Assembly: GCA_009726075.1 (NCBI GenBank)
Contig: WLND01000163.1
Coordinates: 1 to 5,094, forward strand
Reading direction: 5' to 3'
DNA from: Actinomycetota bacterium
GTDB lineage: Bacteria > Actinomycetota > Actinomycetes > S36-B12
DNA: 5,094 nt
Positions 1 to 5,094 of this stretch are shown here, piece by piece; positions within the stretch are counted from its first letter, which is position 1; every line of letters begins with the position of its first letter. The notes below the pieces were generated by a model that ran no database searches, was not told where the DNA came from, and was given only the letters and a program-made list of their open reading frames with translations. Position numbers and translations under genes: made by a program.

Positions 1-948
1 TACCACGTGCGCGACGTCGAGTTCGTCGCCGCGTTCGACGTTGACATGAAGAAGGTCGGCCTCGACCTCGCGGACGCCATCGGCGCGTCTGAGAACAACA
101 CGATCAAGATCTGCGACGTCCCCCGCACCGGCGTGACCGTGCAGCGCGGCCACACGCTCGACGGGCTTGGCAAGTACTACCGCGAGACGATCACCGAGTC
201 TGATGCCGAGGCCGTCGATGTCGTCGCAGCGCTCAAGGCCGCGAAGGCCGACGTCGTGGTCTGCTACCTGCCGGTCGGCTCCGATGCCGCCGCGAAGTTC
301 TATGCCCAGTGCGCCATCGACGCCGGCTGCGGCTTCGTGAACGCACTCCCGGTCTTCATCGCCGGCACCCCCGAGTGGGCCAAGAAGTTCGAGGACGCCG
401 GCCTGCCGATCGTCGGCGACGACATCAAGAGCCAGGTGGGCGCCACCATCACCCACCGCGTCATGGCGAAGTTGTTCGAGGACCGCGGCGTGATCCTCGA
501 CCGGACGTACCAGTTGAACGTCGGTGGCAACATGGACTTCAAGAACATGCTCGAGCGTGATCGCCTGGAGTCCAAGAAGATCTCCAAGACCCAGTCGGTC
601 ACCTCTCAGGTGTCGCACGACCTCGGTGCCCGCAACGTCCACATCGGGCCGTCCGACTACATCGCCTGGCTTGACGATCGCAAGTGGGCCTTCGTCCGCC
701 TCGAGGGTCGGGCCTTCGGCGACGTGCCCCTGAGCCTGGAGTACAAGCTCGAGGTGTGGGATTCGCCGAACAGCGCCGGAGTCATCATCGACGCGGTCCG
801 GGCGGCGAAGATCGCCATGGATCGTGGCATCGGCGGCCCGATCCTCTCCGCCTCCAGCTACTTCATGAAGTCCCCTCCGGTGCAGTACAGCGACAGCGAG
901 GCCAAGCAGGCCGTCGAGGACTTCATCTCTGGCGCCGTCGAGCGCTGA
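1..948 (+). CDS. ino1: Inositol-3-phosphate synthase, 5'-truncated by the window edge
   Basis: NAD-dependent cytosolic enzyme that converts D-glucose 6-phosphate to 1L-myo-inositol 1-phosphate, the entry step for phosphatidylinositol and, in many actinomycetes, mycothiol. The frame is open from base 1 (codons for Tyr-His), so the in-frame GTG at 7 is an internal valine and not the start. By my recollection of the M. tuberculosis protein (about 367 aa), some 56 N-terminal residues, including the first glycine-rich NAD loop, lie outside the window. Numbering codons from base 1, visible family motifs are SENNTIKI (30-37), GDDIKSQVGATITHR (139-153), LNVGGNMDF (172-180), DDRKWAFVRLEGRAFGD (225-241) and KLEVWDSPNSAG (249-260). 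Adding 56 places D141, K228, D254 and K290 at D197, K284, D310 and K346 of the mycobacterial enzyme, which I recall as catalytic. All four are present, so the visible part looks intact. It ends in tandem stops TGA TAG (946-951). First visible gene of the rightward unit. Confidence 0.97.
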   Translation, partial: YHVRDVEFVAAFDVDMKKVGLDLADAIGASENNTIKICDVPRTGVTVQRGHTLDGLGKYYRETITESDAEAVDVVAALKAAKADVVVCYLPVGSDAAAKFYAQCAIDAGCGFVNALPVFIAGTPEWAKKFEDAGLPIVGDDIKSQVGATITHRVMAKLFEDRGVILDRTYQLNVGGNMDFKNMLERDRLESKKISKTQSVTSQVSHDLGARNVHIGPSDYIAWLDDRKWAFVRLEGRAFGDVPLSLEYKLEVWDSPNSAGVIIDAVRAAKIAMDRGIGGPILSASSYFMKSPPVQYSDSEAKQAVEDFISGAVER

Positions 949-954
949 TAGCGT
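946..954 (+). promoter_or_regulatory. Candidate extended -10 promoter for the MFS gene, overlapping the ino1 stop codons
   Basis: The sequence TGATAGCGT fits the extended -10 pattern TGnTAnnnT, with hexamer TAGCGT at 949-954. The GTG start at 962 follows after 7 nt, so a transcript starting at about 961-962 would be leaderless. No Shine-Dalgarno precedes that GTG, which favours a leaderless or translationally coupled start. I see no convincing -35 near 925-931, though extended -10 promoters need one less. The motif is built from the tandem stop codons of ino1, so chance is a real alternative. Confidence 0.4.
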
Positions 955-961
955 CACGCGG

Positions 962-2254
962 GTGGCGAGACTCTCAGCACTCAGGGAAGTACTCGCCACC
1001 CGCGATTTTCGCAAGCTCTTCGCCGTCCGTCTGGTCGGCCAGTTCTCCGACGGGCTGCTCCAGGCAGCGCTCGCGACATTCGTCCTGTTCTCACCCGAGC
1101 GCCAACCCGACGCCTTCAAGGTCGCCGCTGCATTCGCCATCCTTCTCCTGCCCTACTCATTCATCGGGCCGTTCGCCGGGGTCTTCCTCGACCGCTGGCG
1201 GCGGCAGCGCGTGCTCGTCCGGGCCAATCTGATCAAGGGCCTCGCAACCCTCCCCATCGTCTTCCTTGTCGTCGCAGGAAACGACGGCCTCTGGCTCGGG
1301 GTGTGCGTCCTGACAGTGCTCGGCATCGGCCGATTCGTCCTCGCCGGGCTCTCAGCATCGCTGCCCCACGTCGTTCAGGGTCGCGACCTCATCACCGCGA
1401 ATGCATTGACCCCTACCTCGGGCACCGTTGCCGCGGCGGTCGGCGCCGGAGCCGGAGTCGCGCTCCGCACCGCCGTCGGTGGGGGTGACCACGGAAGCGA
1501 GCTCATTCTCATCCTCGCTGCCGCAGGGTTCGTCGTAGCCGGGCTGCTGGCCGGCCGAATCGCCGTCGGCAAACTCGGCCCGAGCGGCGAGAAGCCCGCC
1601 GACACAATCGCGGGCGTCCTGCGCGGCATGGCCGACGGAGTCCGCGGCCTCAAGCACGAGCCGATCGCGGGCCGCGCCATCGCCGTCGCCGGTGCCCATC
1701 GCATCGTCTTCGGCGCCCTCACCGTCGGTGCGCTCCTCCTCGTCCGAAATACCTTCAATAATGCGGACGGAGCAGACGCCGCCCTCAACGAATTCGCGGT
1801 CATCACCGGGTTCGCCGCGACCGGGGCCCTGCTCGCCGCTCTCATGACCCCGGCCGCAACGCGGAAGCTCGGGTCGGTCACGTGGTCATGCCTCGTGCTC
1901 GTCCAGGGCGGCGTGATCGGCATCCCCCTCGTGTTCGCCGGCGCGATGGTCCCGTCGTTCCCCGCACTCCTGCTCGGCGCCGCCTCGGTCGGCTTCACCG
2001 GGCAGGGCGTCAAGGTGTGCGCCGATACCCTCGTGCAGCGCCATGTGCCGGACGACCACCTCGGGCGGATTTTCGCGCTCTTCGACATGGTTCTCAATGT
2101 CTGCCTCGTCGCAGGCATCTCGCTCATGGCGTTCGGATCCCCGCCGTCAGGTCAGGCTCCAGTGCTCATCGCGAGCCTTTCGGCAGTCCTCCTCGGCACG
2201 GCTCTCTGGTATCGGTGGACGTCAAGCCGTAGGCTCACGCCGCAGACCAACTAG
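962..2254 (+). CDS. Major facilitator superfamily transporter (MFS_3/EntS-like), substrate unknown
   Basis: Predicted 430-residue inner-membrane secondary transporter. Hydrophobicity read by eye gives twelve helices, near residues 19-42, 52-76, 91-106, 110-132, 152-170, 180-202, 237-261, 276-297, 306-328, 330-348, 371-391 and 399-417. A charged central loop (203-236) separates the two six-helix halves. The classic MFS loop 2-3 motif is present as GVFLDRWRRQR (73-83), with D77 and R78. The stretch LITANALTPTSGTVAAAVGA (143-162) and the helix 10-11 region QRHVPDDHLGRIFALFD (359-375) resemble the MFS_3 subgroup, which includes the enterobactin exporter EntS. The N-terminus (DFRKLFAVRLVGQFSDGLLQ, 15-34) matches my memory of a conserved actinobacterial MFS group found next to ino1. 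GTG at 962 is the only reasonable start: no ATG, GTG or TTG lies just upstream in frame, and no Shine-Dalgarno is visible. It sits 13 nt after ino1, so coupling or operon membership is likely. Substrate and direction of transport cannot be inferred. Confidence 0.92.
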   Translation: MARLSALREVLATRDFRKLFAVRLVGQFSDGLLQAALATFVLFSPERQPDAFKVAAAFAILLLPYSFIGPFAGVFLDRWRRQRVLVRANLIKGLATLPIVFLVVAGNDGLWLGVCVLTVLGIGRFVLAGLSASLPHVVQGRDLITANALTPTSGTVAAAVGAGAGVALRTAVGGGDHGSELILILAAAGFVVAGLLAGRIAVGKLGPSGEKPADTIAGVLRGMADGVRGLKHEPIAGRAIAVAGAHRIVFGALTVGALLLVRNTFNNADGADAALNEFAVITGFAATGALLAALMTPAATRKLGSVTWSCLVLVQGGVIGIPLVFAGAMVPSFPALLLGAASVGFTGQGVKVCADTLVQRHVPDDHLGRIFALFDMVLNVCLVAGISLMAFGSPPSGQAPVLIASLSAVLLGTALWYRWTSSRRLTPQTN

Positions 2255-2263
2255 TTGACGACC

Positions 2264-2269
2264 GGGGAG
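2264..2269 (+). promoter_or_regulatory. Shine-Dalgarno site for the membrane protein gene
   Basis: GGGGAG lies 5 nt before the ATG at 2275, a near-ideal ribosome binding site. It decides between two overlapping ATGs (2271 and 2275): only 2275 opens the 406-codon frame and has suitable spacing. It is the only clear Shine-Dalgarno among the four start regions in the window, which suggests this gene is translated from within a polycistronic message. Confidence 0.8.
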
Positions 2270-2274
2270 CATGC

Positions 2275-3495
2275 ATGTCGAACGGCAGACGCTGGGGAGT
2301 GCGAGCGATCGCCTCTCTCCTTATTTTCATCATTGCGGCGGTCATCACCCCCGTAGCCCTCGTCGGGCACTGGGGCCACCGCACTGTCGTCGATGCCACC
2401 CAGTACCTCGACACCGTCGGCCCGCTGGTCGACAGCCCCGAGGTGCAGGAGGCGATCTCGACCGCGGTCTCGGACGCGATCATCAAGCAGGTCGACGTGA
2501 CCTCCCTGGCAAGCGGTCTCATCGGCGGGCTGATCGACAACCCCACGGTGACAAGTGCGCTCACCGCGCCTATCGCTGCCGGGGTGAACAACCTGATCAA
2601 GGAGCTCGTCCACACGTTCGTGGCATCGAGTGCCTTCCGCAAGATCTGGATCACCACGAACGAGGTGGCCCAGCGCAGCCTCGTCGCGCTCCTTGAGGGC
2701 AAGCCAAACGGCCCCATCCAGGTGCAGGGCGACACCCTCGTTCTCGACATCTCCTCAATGCTCACCGCGGCTCAGGGTGCCCTCGTTGCCAACGGGGTCG
2801 ATCTCGCCTCAAAGATCACCATCCCTCAAAGCGACTCGCAGATCGTGCTGGCGCAGTCGGCTGCCATCGGACAGATCCAGTTCATCTACGAGTTGTCCTC
2901 GCCGATCCTCCAGTGGTTCCCGCTACTCCTTGCCCTCCTCTTCGGCCTCTCGGTCGCCTTGGCGCGCAACAGGTCGCGGACCGTGCTCGCCGTCGGTATC
3001 GCCATGGTCGGCCTCGCCGGTGCCTCGCGGATCCTGATGAACGTCGGCGAAACCGTCTTCATCGATCAACTCAAGGACACGGTCTTCGCGCCTGCATCGA
3101 CGGTCTTCTGGAACACCTTCTTCAACTACCTGCTCGGCGGCCTTGTCGCCGTTGTCATGCTCGGTATCTTCATTGGCCTGGCCGGCTGGTTCTCGGGGGT
3201 GTCGAGGCCCGCGACCAAGATGCGGACAGCCCTCGGGCGCGGGCTGCACAGCCTCGGGTCCGGGTTGCCGGGCGGCCTGCGTCGGTCGGTTCGGGCTTAC
3301 GCCCCCGTGCTCCGCTGGGTCGTTGCCATCGTCATGCTGGTCGTGCTCACAACTGGAGCCGCAATGGAGGTCGACCGGGTCATCCTGATCACCCTGCTCA
3401 CCGCGGGGCTGTTCACGCTGATCGAGATCCTCAGCGGTCCGGATCGCATCGACGCCGTCGATGAGCCCGGTGCGCTCACGGGAGCGGTCGCCTAG
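2275..3495 (+). CDS. Conserved actinobacterial integral membrane protein of unknown function
   Basis: I cannot assign a function. The 406-residue product has an N-terminal helix at about 9-31 after a basic start (GRRWGVR), then about 180 mostly polar residues, then five more helices near 211-230, 236-256, 282-306, 345-363 and 367-386. Positive charges cluster in the 231-235 and 307-343 loops. This supports a cytoplasmic N-terminus, an extracytoplasmic 33-208 domain and a cytoplasmic acidic C-terminus. The motif YLDTVGPLVDSPEVQEAI (44-61) just after helix 1 resembles a recurrent pattern in hypothetical actinobacterial membrane proteins, as I remember them. The ectodomain contains a probable beta hairpin (IQVQGDTLVLDI, 148-159) among amphipathic helices. 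There is no cysteine in the whole protein, so no disulfide, lipobox or thiol chemistry. No enzyme motif is visible. It follows the MFS gene by 20 nt with its own Shine-Dalgarno and is the last gene before the terminator. It could be an accessory or envelope-stress protein; that is speculation. Confidence 0.88.
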   Translation: MSNGRRWGVRAIASLLIFIIAAVITPVALVGHWGHRTVVDATQYLDTVGPLVDSPEVQEAISTAVSDAIIKQVDVTSLASGLIGGLIDNPTVTSALTAPIAAGVNNLIKELVHTFVASSAFRKIWITTNEVAQRSLVALLEGKPNGPIQVQGDTLVLDISSMLTAAQGALVANGVDLASKITIPQSDSQIVLAQSAAIGQIQFIYELSSPILQWFPLLLALLFGLSVALARNRSRTVLAVGIAMVGLAGASRILMNVGETVFIDQLKDTVFAPASTVFWNTFFNYLLGGLVAVVMLGIFIGLAGWFSGVSRPATKMRTALGRGLHSLGSGLPGGLRRSVRAYAPVLRWVVAIVMLVVLTTGAAMEVDRVILITLLTAGLFTLIEILSGPDRIDAVDEPGALTGAVA

Positions 3496-3520
3496 CTCAC
3501 GGCATCACGCGGCGCATCCA

Positions 3521-3585
3521 CTGGCCGAACCGACCTGGGCGGCGCACCGAGTGTTTCGGGGCGCCGCCCAGGTTTTTTTGGCCAG
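3521..3585. repeat. Extended 65-nt inverted repeat around the terminator, between convergent genes
   Basis: Outside the terminator stem, CTGGCC (3521-3526) is the exact reverse complement of GGCCAG (3580-3585). In rightward RNA the two arms could be joined by G-U and A-U pairs through the T-tract, with only the bases at 3530-3531 facing 3575-3576 unpaired. On the minus strand the structure begins 3 nt after the cca stop codon, so it could form a hairpin at the 3' end of cca mRNA, though without a U-tract there. The symmetry is directly visible; a role for cca is inference. Confidence 0.5.
3533..3579 (+). terminator. Rho-independent terminator of the ino1-MFS-membrane protein unit
   Basis: A perfect 13-bp GC-rich stem pairs 3533-3545 (ACCTGGGCGGCGC) with 3561-3573. 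Inside it, after an A/G mismatch (3546/3560), CCGA (3547-3550) pairs with TCGG (3556-3559) and leaves a 5-nt loop. Seven T residues (3573-3579) follow directly, the first of them being the last base of the stem. It lies 37 nt after the membrane protein stop codon. The T-tract is on the + strand side only, so as a classical intrinsic terminator it serves the rightward genes. Confidence 0.93.
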
Positions 3586-3588
3586 CGT

Positions 3589-5022
3589 TCAGCCGCGCTT
3601 GCTCCACCAGTCCAGCAGGGCCTGGGTCGCCTCGTCGGCCGACAGCGGGCCGCGGTCCAGGCGAACCTCCATCATGAATCGGTAGGCCTCCCCAACCACG
3701 GGGCCCGGCGCAATCCCCAGGATGCTCATGATCTGGGCGCCATCGAGGTCGGGTCGGAGCGCATTGAGTTCCTCCTCCTCGGCGAGCACAGCGATGCGTG
3801 CCTCGAGGGAGTCGTACGCGTGCTGCAGTGCGGCGGCGCGGCGCTTGTTGCGGGTCGTTGAGTCCGCCCGGGTCAACTTGTGCAGGCGGGTGAGTTGGTC
3901 GCCAGCGTCACGGACGTAACGACGCACCGCAGAGTCGGACCACTCGCCGGTGCCGTACCCGTGGAACCGAAGGTGCAGTTCGACGAGTTTCGACACGTCG
4001 TCGGTCATCTCCCCCGAGAACTTCAGCGCCTGCATCCGCTTGCGGGTCAATCTCGCGCCGACAACCTCGTGGTGGTGGAACGAGACTCGCCCGTCCGTTT
4101 CGAACCGCCGTGTCCGGGGCTTTCCGATGTCGTGCAGGAGCGCAGCGAGCCGCAGCACCGGGTCGGGCCCGCTGACAGGCTCATGCTCGGTCTCGAGGTC
4201 CATGGCCTGCTCGAGCACGGTGAGGGTGTGCTCATAGACGTCCTTGTGGTGGTGATGCTCATCGGCCTCGAGTTGCAGCATCGGCAACTCCGGCAGGACG
4301 TACTCGGTAAGTCCGGTACCGACGAGGAGCTCGAGGCCCGCCCGCGGATCATCCGACATGAGGGTCTTCATGAACTCCTCGCGAATCCGCTCGGCGGACA
4401 CGATCTCGAGGCGGCCGGCCATATCGGTCATTGCGATGACGACGTCCGCCACGACGTGGAAGCCGAGCTGGGCGGCGAACCTCGCAGCCCTGAGCATGCG
4501 CAGCGGGTCATCGGAGAACGACTGCTCAGGTGATGCCGGCGTGCGGATCAGCCCAGCGGCGAGGTCGTCGCGTCCGTCGAACAGGTCGATCAGCGTGAGC
4601 GCAGGCAGCGCGAGCGCCATCGCATTGATGGTGAAGTCGCGCCTGCCGAGGTCTCCCGCGAGGCTGTCGCCGAACTCGACCGCGGGCTTGCGCGAATCCG
4701 GGTCGTAGTGCTCGCTGCGATAGGTCGTGATCTCGCATTCGCGGCCATGGACGCGGGCACCGACGGTGCCGAAGCGAATGCCGACGTCCCAGATGGCCTC
4801 GGCCCAGCCTTCGAGGAGCGCGAGGATCTGCTCGGGACGCGCATCGGTGGTGAAATCCAGGTCCGAATCACGGTTGAGGCGGCCGAGCATCGCATCGCGG
4901 ACCGGGCCGCCGACCAGGGCAATCGCGAAGCCGGCGTCATGGAAGCGATTCCCGAGCGAGGTGAGCAGGCCTGCCACGGGCGCAAGTTGGTCGAGGACGT
5001 CGTGATCATGGATGACAGGCAC
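3589..5022 (-). CDS. cca: CCA tRNA nucleotidyltransferase with HD domain (pcnA in mycobacteria)
   Basis: Cytosolic enzyme that adds or repairs the 3'-terminal CCA of tRNAs from CTP and ATP without a nucleic acid template. The 477 residues match the usual length of the actinobacterial family (about 480). Class II nucleotidyltransferase motifs run in order: LVGGPVRDAMLGR (36-48), metal-binding carboxylates D54 and D56 in RDSDLDFTTDARPEQ (51-65), FGTVGARVHG (84-93), RRDFTINAMA (127-136) and the nucleotide-selecting helix DDPLRMLRAARFA (171-183). A C-terminal HD phosphohydrolase-like domain shows H265 (DVYEHTLTVL), HDIGKP (297-302) and HHHE (316-319). The tail has LRPDLDGAQIMSILGIAPGP (422-441), typical of CCA enzymes. 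The name pcnA means poly(A) polymerase, but these motifs favour CCA addition. GTG at 5022 is the most upstream possible start, because a TAA lies in frame at 5053-5055 with no start codon between. No Shine-Dalgarno is visible. Convergent with the membrane protein gene and divergent from the gene at 5066. Confidence 0.97.
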   Translation of the reverse strand: MPVIHDHDVLDQLAPVAGLLTSLGNRFHDAGFAIALVGGPVRDAMLGRLNRDSDLDFTTDARPEQILALLEGWAEAIWDVGIRFGTVGARVHGRECEITTYRSEHYDPDSRKPAVEFGDSLAGDLGRRDFTINAMALALPALTLIDLFDGRDDLAAGLIRTPASPEQSFSDDPLRMLRAARFAAQLGFHVVADVVIAMTDMAGRLEIVSAERIREEFMKTLMSDDPRAGLELLVGTGLTEYVLPELPMLQLEADEHHHHKDVYEHTLTVLEQAMDLETEHEPVSGPDPVLRLAALLHDIGKPRTRRFETDGRVSFHHHEVVGARLTRKRMQALKFSGEMTDDVSKLVELHLRFHGYGTGEWSDSAVRRYVRDAGDQLTRLHKLTRADSTTRNKRRAAALQHAYDSLEARIAVLAEEEELNALRPDLDGAQIMSILGIAPGPVVGEAYRFMMEVRLDRGPLSADEATQALLDWWSKRG

Positions 5023-5028
5023 CCACTG

Positions 5029-5034
5029 AGCGTA
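5029..5034 (-). promoter_or_regulatory. Candidate -10 element of a leaderless cca promoter
   Basis: Read on the minus strand, TACGCT (TAnnnT) ends 6 nt before the GTG start of cca at 5022. A transcript starting 6-7 nt downstream of the hexamer would begin at the start codon itself, which would explain the missing Shine-Dalgarno. I see no TTGACA-like hexamer at the usual spacing. Confidence 0.45.
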
Positions 5035-5053
5035 ATCACACCGACCCGAGGTT

Positions 5054-5059
5054 TATCCT
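5054..5059 (+). promoter_or_regulatory. Candidate -10 element of a leaderless promoter for the gene starting at 5066
   Basis: TATCCT (TAnnnT) ends 6 nt before ATG 5066, again the leaderless geometry. The only Shine-Dalgarno-like bases, GAGG at 5048-5051, are 14 nt from the ATG, which is too far for normal use. The -35 position (about 5031-5036) holds no good match and overlaps the -10 element of the divergent cca promoter. Confidence 0.5.
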
Positions 5060-5065
5060 GCGGTC

Positions 5066-5094
5066 ATGGGGACCAATAGGCGCAGCGTCGAGGA
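5066..5094 (+). CDS. Start of a divergent gene, cut off by the window; possibly a Nudix hydrolase
   Basis: Only nine full codons are visible (MGTNRRSVE), a basic N-terminus with no recognisable domain. The call as a gene rests on the open frame from ATG 5066, the promoter-like TATCCT 6 nt upstream, and the position divergent from cca. In mycobacteria and other actinomycetes, as I recall, the gene divergent from pcnA/cca encodes a Nudix hydrolase (mutT4) followed by mviN/murJ. The sequence itself cannot confirm this. Confidence 0.5.

Noticed and set aside
7..9. GTG at position 7 as the start of ino1.
   Set aside because: The frame is open to base 1, and the codons before it (Tyr-His) match the interior of known inositol-3-phosphate synthases; the true start lies upstream of the window.
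1375..2127. A 250-codon open frame on the minus strand, antisense to the MFS gene.
   Set aside because: It is very rich in Arg, Pro, Ala and Ser with no domain or hydrophobic core, as expected for the antisense of GC-rich coding DNA. The overlapping + strand protein has clear MFS motifs.
2271..2696. ATG at 2271, 4 nt before the chosen start of the membrane protein, opening a 141-codon frame.
   Set aside because: It has only 1 nt between GGGGAG and the ATG, and the product is an Arg/His/Pro-rich out-of-frame translation. The 2275 frame gives a coherent membrane protein.
2235..2765. A 176-codon minus-strand open frame spanning the MFS / membrane protein junction.
   Set aside because: It overlaps the start and Shine-Dalgarno of a well-supported gene and shows no family features.
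3509..3567. GCGGCGCA occurs at 3509-3516 and again at 3539-3546, so the upstream copy could pair with the terminator's 3' arm like an antiterminator.
   Set aside because: The site follows the last gene of the unit, so attenuation would have nothing to control. The competing 7-bp pairing is much weaker than the 13-bp stem; probably GC-rich coincidence.
3880..4533. A 217-codon open frame on the plus strand, antisense to cca.
   Set aside because: It lies entirely within the conserved cca gene, has low-complexity composition and no recognisable motif; it is a third-position GC shadow.
3589..5022. Poly(A) polymerase as the function of the gene called pcnA in mycobacteria.
   Set aside because: The motif set (FGTV after the DxD block, RRDFTINAMA, DDPLRMLRAARFA, HD domain and CCA-type tail) and length match the actinobacterial CCA-adding family.
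1..5094. A search by eye for CRISPR arrays, tRNA or rRNA genes, insertion sequences, attachment sites, toxin-antitoxin or defence genes.
   Set aside because: Coding is nearly continuous with housekeeping-type genes, and there is no repeat array, transposase motif, tRNA-like cloverleaf or compositional break.

Overview
The window is a GC-rich bacterial chromosome segment, almost certainly from an actinomycete (Actinomycetota). The reasons are an actinobacterial-type inositol-3-phosphate synthase (a gene uncommon in bacteria outside this phylum), an HD-domain CCA tRNA nucleotidyltransferase of the actinobacterial type, strong G/C bias at third codon positions, frequent GTG starts, and apparent leaderless starts. 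I cannot name a genus from this sequence.

Layout. Positions 1-3495 hold three genes read rightwards with gaps of 13 and 20 nt: the 3'-terminal ~85% of ino1 (1-948), a 12-helix major facilitator protein of the MFS_3/EntS-like kind (962-2254), and a cysteine-free integral membrane protein of unknown function with one N-terminal helix, a ~180-residue probable extracytoplasmic domain and five C-terminal helices (2275-3495). A strong intrinsic terminator (3533-3579) closes this unit. It stands 9 nt from the stop codon of the convergent cca gene (3589-5022, minus strand). Beyond the cca start, a 43-nt intergenic region leads into a rightward gene of which only 29 nt are visible (5066-5094). There is no gene-free stretch longer than about 100 nt, and I see no RNA gene, mobile element, CRISPR array or foreign-looking island.

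How the genes work together. ino1 commits glucose-6-phosphate to inositol, which actinomycetes use for phosphatidylinositol lipids and, in many lineages, mycothiol. The transporter and membrane protein downstream may be co-transcribed with it, but nothing in their sequences ties them chemically to inositol. The cca product finishes tRNA 3' ends and is an independent housekeeping unit. In several actinomycetes, as I recall, cca/pcnA lies near the replication origin beside a Nudix gene and mviN (murJ), and relatives of these four genes cluster. The window therefore looks like core chromosome, not an accessory system.

The most interesting signal is at the starts. The three genes whose start codons are visible but lack a Shine-Dalgarno each have a TAnnnT -10-like hexamer ending 6-7 nt upstream, the geometry of a leaderless transcript. 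The one gene with a good Shine-Dalgarno (2275) lacks it. At 946-954 the tandem stop codons of ino1 themselves spell an extended -10 motif for the transporter gene. I found no previously undescribed system; the least understood component is the membrane protein at 2275-3495.
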